Source: Neptunomonas japonica JAMM 1380 | GTDB taxonomy: Bacteria > Pseudomonadota > Gammaproteobacteria > Pseudomonadales > Balneatricaceae | Direction: 5' to 3' | Assembly: GCF_016592555.1 (NCBI RefSeq) | Contig: NZ_AP014546.1 | Coordinates: 1,302,001 to 1,366,000, forward strand | Length of the DNA: 64,000 nt | In this document: one piece after another, positions 43,317 through 52,252 of the stretch | Layout: every line of letters begins with the position of its first letter | How positions within the stretch are numbered: position 1 is the stretch's first letter | Made by a program: the position numbers and the translations under genes | The notes under the pieces: model-generated | Seen by the model: the letters and a program-made list of their open reading frames with translations, nothing else | Told to the model about the DNA's origin: nothing | The model's database searches: none

Positions 43317-46016
43317 CTAGGCGGCATTGTTTGTTTCAACAACTGAGCTTATACATTCACTACTGTGGCTATTTACGAGTGCCCGTAACTCAGGGATACA
43401 GGAACCGCAATTACTGCCACACTTTAGTTTTTCACCGAGGTGCTCAACACTGTCTGCTTCACCGCTTTGTAATGTATTGATAATAGTTTGCTCACCCACC
43501 TGATAACAGGCGCAAATCGTTTTTCCTGTTTGTAGTGATGGGTCTGCTGGGAATCCTGCGAGTAATCGTAACCGGTCTTGATCAGGTAAAAACTCTGTTC
43601 CAATCTGTTTTGCTAACCACGCTTTATCGTACTCGGGCAGTTCTGGCCCGCTCAGTAAAACGACTTGTAGCAGGTTACCGATAAAGCCAGCCGCACTTAA
43701 GTATCGCTGTTCTGAGTCTTTAAAATGTACCCATTGATCAACCTTTGGGTATGCAGCGGTTAACCATGTAAATGACGGTGACGTTTCAAGATCAATAAGC
43801 TCCCACAAGGTGCAATTGGCCAATGGGGTTTTAAACCACTCCATCCTTTTATCAGGTACGAAGTCAGAAGCACTAAGTAAAACTCCCTGCCAATGAGGGG
43901 TTAATGGTTTGATGGTTACAGGACTATGTTTAAACTCCGGTTGGCCAGAAAGAGTGTCTTGAATAGGGCGCACCAGGCTATTTGCACGAGCATGGCTGGC
44001 AAATTCATCACTCCAGTGCATTGGTACAAATACAGAATCCTTGCGTTGAGAGTCGCTAATGTTAGCGCGTGCAATATACTCTATCCCTCGGTCCTTGAGA
44101 GATACCAGTGAGGTGTTTTTGATCAACAGTTTTGCTGCGGTGTCAGGATGGATTTCAATCTGAGGTGTGGCTATATGCTCCAATAAGCGGTGTGCTTTGC
44201 CGGTGCGTGTCATTGTGTGCCACTGATCTCTGATACGGCCTGTATTAAGAATTAACTGATCACAGTCGGCTGCATAAGTAGGTAAGCGTGGTGTAATAGT
44301 AATGAAGTGTGCCTTGTTAGACGCTGTATAAAATTGCCCGTCGTCAAAGAAGCGTTTTCTACCTTTAGGGTAGGTACTATTAATAGGCCACTGAATCGGC
44401 TCAAGATTTTGGTATTCCAGATTGCTTATCTCTGCAAGCCCGGAAATATCAAAATCACGTTCATTGTTACCGCGGGTGTTCGTATTTTCAAAACCAGATA
44501 GCGCAGCATGCTCACGAAATATATCGGCGCTAGATGCAAAGTTGAAGGCCTCGTTAAAGCCCATGCGCTTTGCCACTTCGCAGATGATTTTCCAGTCATC
44601 TTGCGCTTTTTTAGGGGGCGTAAGAAAACGACGTTGCCTAGAAATACGTCGTTCTGAATTCGTTGTGGTTCCGTCTTTTTCTCCCCAGGTGGTTGCTGGC
44701 AAGCACACATCTGCAAACTGCAGTGTATCGGTCGAGTCACTTGAGTCAGATACAATGACTAAATCACAATGAGCGAGTGCTTGTTTAATCTTGTCGGCAT
44801 CTGGCATAGACACAACAGGGTTTGTCGCAATAATCCAAATCGCTTTTATCTGCCCATTACCTACGGCATCAAACATATCGACCGCTTTAAGGCCTTCCTT
44901 TTGCACTAGATTGGGCGCATTCCAAAAACGTTTAACTTTATTCAGAGAGTTTGGGTTGTTCAGCTCCATATGTGCGGCGAGTTGGTTGGCTAAACCGCCG
45001 ACTTCACGCCCGCCCATGGCATTAGGCTGACCCGTAATAGAAAAGGGTGTTGCCCCTGGCTTACCAATTTTTCCGCTAATTAGGTGGCAATTGATAATGG
45101 CATTACCTTTATCGACACCGCTGGATGATTGGTTTATCCCTTGTGAGAAGAGGGTGACGGTGCGCTCATTACTAGCAAACCAGTGATAGAGTGTTTTAAG
45201 GGATTCTTCTGATACATCACAATCAAGAGCCGTTTGTACAAGGGTCTGCTGTTGAACATTTTCAGATAAGTCCTCAAACCCTTCGCAGTGCAGATCAATA
45301 AATGTCTGGTCTATTTTATTACTGGCAATTAGGTAGTGTGTTAAACCGTTAAATAGAAAACCATCGCTACCAGGCTTTAGAGGTAGATGTAGATCAGCAA
45401 TATCACAGCTGGCTGTTTTACGAGGGTCGATTACGATAATTTTCATATCAGGACGTTCAGCTTTAGCTTTAGCTAAACGTTGATAAATAATAGGGTGTGC
45501 CCATGCCAGATTAGAGCCTGTTAAAATGACTAAGTCGGCTAATTCAATATCTTCATAGCAGCCAGGAACAGTATCGCTCCCAAAAGCGCGTTTATGTGCT
45601 GCCACGGCTGAAGACATGCATAAGCGAGAGTTAGTATCGAGGTTAGCGGTGCCAATAAAGCCTTTCATTAGCTTATTGGCGACATAATAGTCTTCTGTCA
45701 GAATTTGTCCTGATACATACATCGCTACAGCGTCTGGGCCATGCTTCTCGATAATATCGGATAGTTTATTAGCAACATGAGAATACGCCGTATTCCAATC
45801 AACATTTTTGTTCGCAATTTTGGGTGAAAGTAATCGCCCTTGGTGACTTACGGTTTCAGCTAAAGCCGAGCCTTTAACGCAGAGCCTTCCTTGGTTGGTA
45901 GGGTGTTCTTTAGATCCACTCACAGCTATCAAATTTCCCTGCTGAACTTTGGTATCCACACCGCAGCCAACGCCACAGTATGGGCAAGTCGTTTTAATAG
46001 TCTCTGTTGTGATCAT
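43317..46016 (-). CDS. nasA: Assimilatory nitrate reductase, molybdopterin subunit
   Basis: NasA reduces nitrate to nitrite in the cytoplasm for nitrogen assimilation. The protein is 899 residues from the ATG at 46016. The [4Fe-4S] motif CPYCGVGCG is near the N-terminus, with a further Cys in GRLCVKGSAL. Bis-MGD domains follow. A C-terminal BFD-like [2Fe-2S] domain (CACYQVGEQ, CGSNCGSC) is fused, typical of NasA/NarB with an intrinsic electron entry. The frame continues 27 residues upstream to a hydrophobic stretch with no ribosome site; that extension is rejected because NasA is not exported. A sigma-54-like promoter and an NtrC-like half site lie upstream. NirBD, for the next step, is 16 kb away. 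Confidence 0.95.
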   Translation of the reverse strand: MITTETIKTTCPYCGVGCGVDTKVQQGNLIAVSGSKEHPTNQGRLCVKGSALAETVSHQGRLLSPKIANKNVDWNTAYSHVANKLSDIIEKHGPDAVAMYVSGQILTEDYYVANKLMKGFIGTANLDTNSRLCMSSAVAAHKRAFGSDTVPGCYEDIELADLVILTGSNLAWAHPIIYQRLAKAKAERPDMKIIVIDPRKTASCDIADLHLPLKPGSDGFLFNGLTHYLIASNKIDQTFIDLHCEGFEDLSENVQQQTLVQTALDCDVSEESLKTLYHWFASNERTVTLFSQGINQSSSGVDKGNAIINCHLISGKIGKPGATPFSITGQPNAMGGREVGGLANQLAAHMELNNPNSLNKVKRFWNAPNLVQKEGLKAVDMFDAVGNGQIKAIWIIATNPVVSMPDADKIKQALAHCDLVIVSDSSDSTDTLQFADVCLPATTWGEKDGTTTNSERRISRQRRFLTPPKKAQDDWKIICEVAKRMGFNEAFNFASSADIFREHAALSGFENTNTRGNNERDFDISGLAEISNLEYQNLEPIQWPINSTYPKGRKRFFDDGQFYTASNKAHFITITPRLPTYAADCDQLILNTGRIRDQWHTMTRTGKAHRLLEHIATPQIEIHPDTAAKLLIKNTSLVSLKDRGIEYIARANISDSQRKDSVFVPMHWSDEFASHARANSLVRPIQDTLSGQPEFKHSPVTIKPLTPHWQGVLLSASDFVPDKRMEWFKTPLANCTLWELIDLETSPSFTWLTAAYPKVDQWVHFKDSEQRYLSAAGFIGNLLQVVLLSGPELPEYDKAWLAKQIGTEFLPDQDRLRLLAGFPADPSLQTGKTICACYQVGEQTIINTLQSGEADSVEHLGEKLKCGSNCGSCIPELRALVNSHSSECISSVVETNNAA

Positions 46017-46150
46017 CTTTATTCCCAAAAAAAAGGCGCCAAACAGAAGTAACCCCGAAATAGCGCCATTGCCAAGTCTTCTCAAAACCGAGAACAAATA
46101 TTTGTGCGCTGCTCACGCACATGTCGAACCATGTTTACCAGCATAGGAGT

Positions 46151-46167
46151 AGCATGATTAATGCCAA
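46151..46167 (-). promoter_or_regulatory. Sigma-54-type promoter of nasA
   Basis: The minus strand reads TTGGCAT-TAATC-ATGCT with GG-N10-GC spacing, pointing to nasA 135 bp away. It is a good though not perfect -24/-12 element. Confidence 0.65.
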
Positions 46168-46278
46168 AGACGTGTTTAGTCGATAAGTATCATCGTATCT
46201 AATTGTTATTAAAGAATTTTATTTGTTATTTTGTAATGCTGATAGTAATGCTTACTTAATTTAAAATGTTCTTAGTGG

Positions 46279-46290
46279 TGCACTAAAATG
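46279..46290. promoter_or_regulatory. NtrC-like half site
   Basis: TGCACTAAAATG matches the left half of the NtrC consensus (TGCACYAnnnTGGTGCA). It lies about 115 bp upstream of the nasA sigma-54 element, the usual enhancer distance. The right half is poor, so binding may be weak. Confidence 0.5.
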
Positions 46291-46382
46291 AACACTGCCC
46301 CTTTGTAGTACTTAACATGATGTAATACAGCTAGGTTTTAGTGAGCTAGCTAATACAAACAACAGGATGCGCAGAGGCTTTT

Positions 46383-47423
46383 ATGGATAGTTTGGTTGGG
46401 CAGGTTGCTTTTTTAGCGCCCTCATTGGTTGTTAGCCTAGTAGTGGTTGCGCTGCTGCTAATGGCAAATTGGGTTTTATTGGGTCGTCACCCTGAACTGG
46501 GTAACGAAAAAAAGCTTCCACGACAGCTCACTTTATTGGCGTTGACACTTATAGGCTTTGTCGTGATTACTTTTGCATTGCCGATTAGTGATACTGCGCG
46601 TAACCAAGTCATAACACTTGTAGGTGTGTTGTTTTCCGGGATTGTTGCATTTTCATCGACAACCTTCGTGGCCAACTTTATGGCGGGGATCATGCTTCGT
46701 ATGAATCAACCGTTTAGAACAGGTGATTTTATACGGGTAGAAGATCACTTTGGTCGCGTTTCTGAGCGCGGTTTATTTGATACGGAAATTCAAAGTGAAC
46801 ACCGCGCGCTTATTACCTTACCTAACTTATATCTTGTGTCGCGTCCGGTAGAGGTGATTAGTAAGTCAGGTGCGATTATTTCCAGTACTTTAACCTTAGG
46901 GTATGACGTCCATTACTCGCGTATTGAATCTTTGTTAATTTCGGCGGCTAAGGCAACAGACCTAAAAGACCCATTCGTACAAGTCATTGAATTGGGTAAT
47001 GATGCGGTTACATATCGGGTGAGTGGGCTATTAATCGATGTGAAAAGCATGCTAACAACGCGCTCGCTACTGCACCGAGCTATGTTAGATGCATTGCATG
47101 ATGGAGCGGTTGAGATAGTGTCTCCGACGTTCGTAAACCAAAGGCGCATGGATGATCACGTTAAAATAGTGCCTGGGGCAGGGGTGAGACAATCGGTAGA
47201 AGCTTTGTCTACCCCTGAGGATATTATATTTGATAAAGCTGAAAAAGCTGAACAACAAGAAGCTGCTCAAGAGCGTTTGAAAAAAGAGCTACAAACATTG
47301 GGAGAAACACTCAGCGTCGCCAATGGAGATGAAAAAACTAAAATTGAGTCCCATATAGAGCAAGTAAAGCAACAGCTCGATAATGTGAGTGAGTTAAGAG
47401 AAAGATCAAAAAAAGAGTACTGA
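46383..47423 (+). CDS. MscS-family mechanosensitive channel
   Basis: The 346-residue inner-membrane protein has three N-terminal helices (about 10-30, 48-66, 73-98). The pore-lining and beta-domain signature follows (MAGIMLRMNQPFRTGDFIRV, then VSERGLFDTEI). The last 60 residues are a charged coiled coil (AEKAEQQEAAQERLKKELQ), longer than in minimal MscS. It should release solutes on hypo-osmotic shock. It is divergent from nasA but probably unrelated in function. Confidence 0.9.
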   Translation: MDSLVGQVAFLAPSLVVSLVVVALLLMANWVLLGRHPELGNEKKLPRQLTLLALTLIGFVVITFALPISDTARNQVITLVGVLFSGIVAFSSTTFVANFMAGIMLRMNQPFRTGDFIRVEDHFGRVSERGLFDTEIQSEHRALITLPNLYLVSRPVEVISKSGAIISSTLTLGYDVHYSRIESLLISAAKATDLKDPFVQVIELGNDAVTYRVSGLLIDVKSMLTTRSLLHRAMLDALHDGAVEIVSPTFVNQRRMDDHVKIVPGAGVRQSVEALSTPEDIIFDKAEKAEQQEAAQERLKKELQTLGETLSVANGDEKTKIESHIEQVKQQLDNVSELRERSKKEY

Positions 47424-47617
47424 ATAAGGAGCGACACCTAGCCTAAATTTAGAATTTTTTATTAACGGTTAGTAATGTGCTTCACTCCTACCTATCTACT
47501 GGTATTTATTATTAAGTTTCTAAGCCATAGATTTGATGTGTCTTGTGATAGCTGCTTTTTCTAGAAAAGTGCTGCGGCCAGTTGACGCTGGCCACTAGTT
47601 GTATTCGGATTAGTATT

Positions 47618-48028
47618 TTATTGATGTGTAGAAAATTCGGTGCAAGGGTAATTGGCGGTCATTGCGTTATAGATACTAATTTGAACGGGAGCATCGCTTA
47701 ACTTCTCATGTTCCTTAATATATTGTAATGATTCATATAGTAGTTCTTGTATTTGTGTGTTCTTAGTCAGGCAAATGAAGTTTTTCTTTACCGCTTTTTG
47801 TTGCCCCAGCATGTTTCCTACCAAGTTGACGCCGTTAATAACACCACCCACATAACCAGTGCAAGAACCCGCTTCTAAGGCTCGTGTGACTGCTTGGCTT
47901 GGTGTTTCTTGGCTTTTTGATTGGTTAATATTGTGGCACTTGTCATAAAACTGCTGGGCGGATATTGCAAAGGCTTGTGCACTGCTGAATAAGCTTATAA
48001 ATATAAATAGGCTAATGGCCTTTCTCAT
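47618..48028 (-). CDS. Rap1a/Tai-like exported protein
   Basis: The 136-residue protein has a signal peptide (SLFIFISLFSSAQAFA). Its body fits the Rap1a/Tai immunity-protein family: GSCTGYVGGVINGVN, a Cys in NFICLTKN, then a helix LLYESLQYIKEHEKL and a final ANYPC. Family members neutralise type VI amidase effectors in the periplasm. No effector or T6SS gene is adjacent. The role as an orphan immunity gene is inferred from fold-family resemblance only. Confidence 0.75.
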   Translation of the reverse strand: MRKAISLFIFISLFSSAQAFAISAQQFYDKCHNINQSKSQETPSQAVTRALEAGSCTGYVGGVINGVNLVGNMLGQQKAVKKNFICLTKNTQIQELLYESLQYIKEHEKLSDAPVQISIYNAMTANYPCTEFSTHQ

Positions 48029-48078
48029 TTGTATATCATCCTGTATTTATTGGCTCATAATTAAAAAGTAGAGATATA

Positions 48079-48108
48079 AAAATGTCGCTCTAAAAAGAGC
48101 GACATTTT
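48079..48108. terminator. Bidirectional terminator
   Basis: A 13-bp perfect stem AAAATGTCGCTCT/AGAGCGACATTTT with an AAAA loop has A-rich and T-rich flanks, so it can end transcription in either direction. It follows the PEP-CTERM gene on the minus strand. Confidence 0.9.
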
Positions 48109-48125
48109 AGATCATAGCACTATAA

Positions 48126-49403
48126 CTATAGTGCTTTGCGACGGCGCCAAAAGATAGCTGTTAAACCAACCAATATCAGTGCGAAAGGTGCAGGTTCAGG
48201 CACACTGCTGGCTGGATCTGTATTAAATACAATAGGGGTTTGTGACATAGAAACAGTGCCGGGGCTAGCAAAAGTCAAACCAGTTACAAAAGCAAGAGGA
48301 TCTGTAGGGTCTACATTTAAACCCGCTTCAATTCCGAGTATACGGAAACGGTCTACACCAGCAGGTGTTGCTGTAGTAAAGTCGAATTCTGAACCCGCAT
48401 TTAAATCAGCAGAAAATTCGAATTCAGTTCCATTCCATAACCACAGTTCATATTCATCATCCCCAAAACCAGCAGGTAAAATGACTGAAGCAATCAGCGG
48501 GCTAGTGTTGCTAGTAATGGCATAGTCGTAACCAATTGCCACTTCTGGGTCGATGAATACGGTTTCATTAAGATCTACATCGAATTCAAATGTATAACTG
48601 TCATCAACAATAACTGGCAAAATTGGGTTTTCAGATGTTTCACCAGGTACGTTTCCTCCGCGGATTGCGAATACCCAGAGGCCATTTTCACCGCCACTCA
48701 CATTAGTTTGGTTTTGTAGTTCTAGTACCTCATTGGTAAAAGAACCTGGAAGTGTAAAAGCATTGGTGTTATCTCCTGCGTCAAAACCGGCTTGAGCAGG
48801 GGTCCCACCAAATCCACCAGCACCATTAGATGCATCACCTGTGGTCCATTCAAGGCGGTCATAACGGAACTCAATATCAAAATCACCATTAGTGCCTGTA
48901 TCATCGCTGCGATCACGTAGGACTAACTGGAAATTGTTGGTCAGGTCAGTATGACCGCTGTAATATCCAACGTCATTCCATGTAATGATTGTGGTGTCTA
49001 CATTGGGCGCTGCAACATATACATTATTGGAAAGGTTATCACTATTACCACCTCGGGTATCTACATCAGCCCAAAAAGGAGCAATCATTGGATTGGTAGA
49101 TGCTGGAAATGGCTCAGGAGTGAATCCACTTACAGGAGAGTCAAAAGTAATATTGCCATTATTATTTATGTAGAATTGGTTGTACTCACTGCCAAAGAAG
49201 TTAGCAGTAAAGTTCAGGTTTAATAGGTTAGAAGAGCTATCGTCATTTTGGAATAATGCAAGTTCACCAAAACCTGATTCTCCCCCTAAACCCTCTATTA
49301 GGGGGGCAGCCATACTTGAAGTACTAAAGGACATTAAGCTTGTTATTAGGGCTACTTTAATCGCCTTGTTTAAAGGCTGGGTAGTATATTGCTTATTCTT
49401 CAT
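48126..49403 (-). CDS. PEP-CTERM protein with a nidogen-like (NIDO) domain
   Basis: The 425-residue protein has a signal peptide (about 1-33). The NIDO-type domain includes NFFGSEYNQFYINNNGNITF and PMIAPFWADVDTRG, then FQLVLRDRSD. A beta-rich middle part follows. It ends with VPEPAPFALILVGLTAIFWRRRKAL, a classic PEP-CTERM sorting tag (motif, helix, Arg cluster). Such proteins are processed by exosortase EpsH and go to the cell surface or exopolysaccharide matrix. Exosortase genes are not in the window. Confidence 0.9.
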   Translation of the reverse strand: MKNKQYTTQPLNKAIKVALITSLMSFSTSSMAAPLIEGLGGESGFGELALFQNDDSSSNLLNLNFTANFFGSEYNQFYINNNGNITFDSPVSGFTPEPFPASTNPMIAPFWADVDTRGGNSDNLSNNVYVAAPNVDTTIITWNDVGYYSGHTDLTNNFQLVLRDRSDDTGTNGDFDIEFRYDRLEWTTGDASNGAGGFGGTPAQAGFDAGDNTNAFTLPGSFTNEVLELQNQTNVSGGENGLWVFAIRGGNVPGETSENPILPVIVDDSYTFEFDVDLNETVFIDPEVAIGYDYAITSNTSPLIASVILPAGFGDDEYELWLWNGTEFEFSADLNAGSEFDFTTATPAGVDRFRILGIEAGLNVDPTDPLAFVTGLTFASPGTVSMSQTPIVFNTDPASSVPEPAPFALILVGLTAIFWRRRKAL

Positions 49404-49680
49404 TGGTATTCCTTTTAAAGTGCATGTCCGTGAAACAGTTTAAGTATCTTTGACGGTCGTCATAGCACGTATCATTCCATTTTTCGTAACTAATTGTTTT
49501 TAAATAAATAATTTTATTTTCTAATACGATGCTTAACATGTTTGTAAGATTATTTGACATTTTTATAGGTGGATTCCCTTAATGGGCTGGTTTTTTATGC
49601 TCTAATCACGTGATGCGAAAGATGGGGGGAGGGAACTTAGTAGAGTAAAAAGCAAGAAGTTGAAATAAAAAGATAATGTT
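49404..49680. other. AT-rich upstream region of the PEP-CTERM gene
   Basis: No gene, repeat or clear promoter is recognised in this part. The neighbouring sRNA candidate starts just to the right. Confidence 0.5.
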
Positions 49681-49681
49681 A

Positions 49682-49710
49682 TTGATTGTGATTATCATTT
49701 GCGTTAATAT
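49682..49710 (+). promoter_or_regulatory. Promoter with overlapping Fur box
   Basis: TTGATT (-35, 49682-49687), a 17-bp spacer and TAATAT (-10, 49705-49710) form a strong sigma-70 promoter. Between and over them is TTGTGATTATCATTTGC, three ATTATC-like hexamers in a row, the arrangement of a Fur-binding site. Binding there would block RNA polymerase when iron is replete. Confidence 0.7.
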
Positions 49711-49716
49711 GATTTT

Positions 49717-49836
49717 GCTCAACAAGTTAAGTCAGATCTCACCTCTGATTTGCTTCATCTTCTTTTGTTGGTGCAGGCCACAAAAGAAACACGGTTCTTG
49801 TCATTTACAGGGTAACCTTCGGGTTACCCTTTTTTT
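49717..49836 (+). ncRNA. Candidate iron-regulated small RNA (RyhB-like by context)
   Basis: An about 120-nt transcript is predicted from the promoter above. It would end at a strong terminator with stem GGGTAACC/GGTTACCC, a UUCG tetraloop and seven T (49809-49836). There is no open reading frame with a ribosome site. A U/C-rich middle part (CTCACCTCTGATTTGCTTCATCTTC) could pair with ribosome sites; TTTGCTTC recalls the ATTGCTTC in the RyhB core but that is weak. Size, Fur box and terminator fit a RyhB/PrrF functional analogue. Confidence 0.65.
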
Positions 49837-50215
49837 ATGCTCTTGTTAGGTTTGCTACACTGCTAAATATTGGTTTATATAATTTAATGCGATTAAAGCG
49901 TCGTAATTTATCTATGTAGGCTGCTAAAAGGTTATGTGAGGATAATAGTCATTATTTTACATATTCCAATGAAATTCCTTGCCATTGTGATGGATTAGAA
50001 GGAATGCCCGCAGAGTCATTTCATACAATTTTTATAGTCATAACCTCTCAATAGGTATTAATAATTCCGTTGCAGAAGGCTATGGGGACTTCTGGTCTGA
50101 CATAGACAGAAATTAAAATAAGATGAATGGTGATTTGTCTTTTGTAGTGTTGCTAACGTGGGGGTGTCACCCCGGTTCAGTCGCTACAAAGAAAGCTCCA
50201 TGATAACCAAAGGCA
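49837..50215. other. Spacer upstream of dpaL
   Basis: No gene seen. A small GGGGT-GTC-ACCCC hairpin lies about 55 bp before the dpaL start and could affect its translation. Confidence 0.5.
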
Positions 50216-51415
50216 TTGATGATTATGTTAAAACTGAACGGGACTCTGACCCATTTTCCAAACCCTGTAGCTAACAGTAAAAATGTATATTCTGATGCAC
50301 AGCGAGATGTGATCAGTATTGCTAAAGCGGCTAATGCGATTGCTGATATCAAAACATGGCCGGCTTACTCTGAAACGCCTTTGCACTCATTAGCAGCGAT
50401 GGCCAAAGATGCAGGTCTAGGGGCGCTTTGGTATAAAGATGAATCACTGCGTTTTGGTTTAAAAAGCTTTAAAGCGCTCGGCGGTGCTTATGCCGTGGCT
50501 TGTCAGTTACAAAATGTTTTAGAAGCTCAGTTGGGCAAGCGGCCAAGTATTGCTGAATTATTAGATGGGCAACTAAAAGACGCCTTATCTGAGATAGTGG
50601 TAAGTTGTGCAACCGATGGTAACCATGGTCGTTCTGTTGCCTGGGGCGCGCAGATGTTTGGTTGCGGCTGTGTTATTTATATTCACCGTGATGTGTCTGA
50701 AGGCCGTAAACAGGCTATGCAGGCATATGATGCTGAAGTGATTCGTATCACGGGTAACTATGATGAGTCCGTACGTCAGGCAGACCTAGATGCTAAAGCG
50801 AATGGACGTATCATTGTTTCTGATACTAGCTATGAAGGTTACATGGAAGTGCCTAAAGATGTTGCTTTAGGTTATACCGTCATGCTGGCTGAAATTGTTG
50901 AACAGCTAGAAGGTGAAATTCCAACTCATGTGTTCATTCAAGGCGGTGTGGGTGGTTTGGCCTCAGCGGTAGCGGGTTATTTCTGGGATCTTTGGGGTGA
51001 GCGTCGTCCACGTTTTGTTGTGGTTGAGCCTGTTGAGGCAAACTGCCTTCAGCTGAGTGCCAAAGCCGGTAAGCCCGTCGTTGTTGATGGTGATCTGAAT
51101 ACCTTAATGGCAGGTTTGGCATGTGGAGAAGTGTCAGCACTTGCATGGGAAATTCTATCAAATGGTGCTGATGACTTTATGACACTCAGTGAAGAAGCCG
51201 TTGCAGAAACAATGCGAATGCTAGCTAAAGGTTATAAAAGTGACCCTGCAATTGAAGCCGGTGAGTCAGCTGTACCTGGTTTGGCGGCGGCGGTTATTGC
51301 AGCTCAGCAAGATGAATTTTCGAGCGCTCTAAACTTGAATGCTAAAAGTAAAGTACTTGTTATAGGTACTGAAGGTGCTACAGATCCGGAGTTGTATAAG
51401 CAGTTGGTGGGCTAA
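50216..51415 (+). CDS. dpaL: Diaminopropionate ammonia-lyase
   Basis: A PLP fold-type II enzyme (399 aa) that converts 2,3-diaminopropionate to pyruvate and two ammonia. The PLP lysine is in RFGLKSFKALGGAYA, and the glycine loop is VVSCATDGNHGRSVAWGA. The VFIQGGVGGLASAVAGYF stretch is characteristic of DpaL. It also resembles EutB-type dehydratases of ectoine catabolism, but length and motifs favour DpaL. Lrp, a racemase-like gene, hydrolases and a TRAP transporter follow, implying a shared catabolic route. Confidence 0.9.
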   Translation: MMIMLKLNGTLTHFPNPVANSKNVYSDAQRDVISIAKAANAIADIKTWPAYSETPLHSLAAMAKDAGLGALWYKDESLRFGLKSFKALGGAYAVACQLQNVLEAQLGKRPSIAELLDGQLKDALSEIVVSCATDGNHGRSVAWGAQMFGCGCVIYIHRDVSEGRKQAMQAYDAEVIRITGNYDESVRQADLDAKANGRIIVSDTSYEGYMEVPKDVALGYTVMLAEIVEQLEGEIPTHVFIQGGVGGLASAVAGYFWDLWGERRPRFVVVEPVEANCLQLSAKAGKPVVVDGDLNTLMAGLACGEVSALAWEILSNGADDFMTLSEEAVAETMRMLAKGYKSDPAIEAGESAVPGLAAAVIAAQQDEFSSALNLNAKSKVLVIGTEGATDPELYKQLVG

Positions 51416-51440
51416 TTTTCTGCGAGATATTTTACAAAAA

Positions 51441-51464
51441 GCCTCGTAATTACGAGGCTTTTTT
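51441..51464 (+). terminator. Terminator after dpaL
   Basis: The palindrome GCCTCGTAATTACGAGGC is flanked by A5 and T6, giving a strong terminator for dpaL that can also work in reverse. Confidence 0.9.
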
Positions 51465-51516
51465 ATATCTAAGTATTTATGAGGGAGAGCTAACTAATAC
51501 CCTTCATTAGTGATGT

Positions 51517-52011
51517 TTAACTCTCTTCTAAAATAACCGGTACTGAAAGCCCGACTTTGACTGAGTCCATCACGACATTCGTTAAGAAATTACGAATGTT
51601 ACGATTATCGAAAAACACCTCGCGGGTAAAAGCTTCGTAGTCTTCCATATCTGTTGCCGTGACCACTAAAATGAAATCGGCGCTACCGGTTACGTAATAG
51701 CATTGTTGAACAGCAGGATTTGCCTTCATCTCCTTTTTGAAAGTATCAATTAGATCTGCACGTTCACGTTCTAGTGTTACCTGTACCAATAGGGTAACTG
51801 CACGTCCCGCCGCTTTAGGGTTAACAACGGCGATATCTGCCTGAATAATATGTTGTTCGCGCATGCGTTTAATTCGACGTTGCACTGCCGCAGGTGATAA
51901 GCCTACCTGCTCCGCTATCTGGTCAGATGTGGTTCTATTTGAGCGCTGGATAATCGTAAGAATCTTCCGATCAAAACCGTCAATACTTGCCGTTTGAGTA
52001 TTATTCATCAT
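51517..52011 (-). CDS. Lrp/AsnC-family regulator
   Basis: A 164-residue feast/famine regulator. The N-terminal HTH reads DRKILTIIQRSNRTTSDQIA and then VGLSPAAVQRRIKRMRE. The C-terminal RAM domain binds amino acids (QCYYVTGSADFILVVTATD). It is placed between dpaL and the hydrolase/TRAP operon, divergent from the latter across 241 bp. Control of both by an amino-acid-like effector is likely, as for the DoeX/AsnC-type regulators of ectoine degradation. Confidence 0.92.
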   Translation of the reverse strand: MMNNTQTASIDGFDRKILTIIQRSNRTTSDQIAEQVGLSPAAVQRRIKRMREQHIIQADIAVVNPKAAGRAVTLLVQVTLERERADLIDTFKKEMKANPAVQQCYYVTGSADFILVVTATDMEDYEAFTREVFFDNRNIRNFLTNVVMDSVKVGLSVPVILEES

Positions 52012-52252
52012 GAGCCCTTTTCTCTAACCTGCAATATGATCCTAAGGATATAAGGGCCTACTGTAAAGAAGTTAGTGCTGGTTAGAAATAGTGGTGAATT
52101 TATGCATTTTTTTTGATTTTTTTGCGGTTAATCATCAACAAGTAATCGTTATTACACGAATGTCCGCAGATTAACGCCGTAATATTGACTAATAACTTAT
52201 TCACCATCGAACAATAAAAAAAGCGCATGGCTATGACCGTGAGCAAAGGAAC

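Noticed and set aside
46017..46097. Upstream extension of nasA giving a hydrophobic, RR-containing N-terminus
   Set aside because: No ribosome site there, the twin-arginine motif is not proper, and NasA is cytoplasmic; the ATG at 46016 directly precedes the conserved start.
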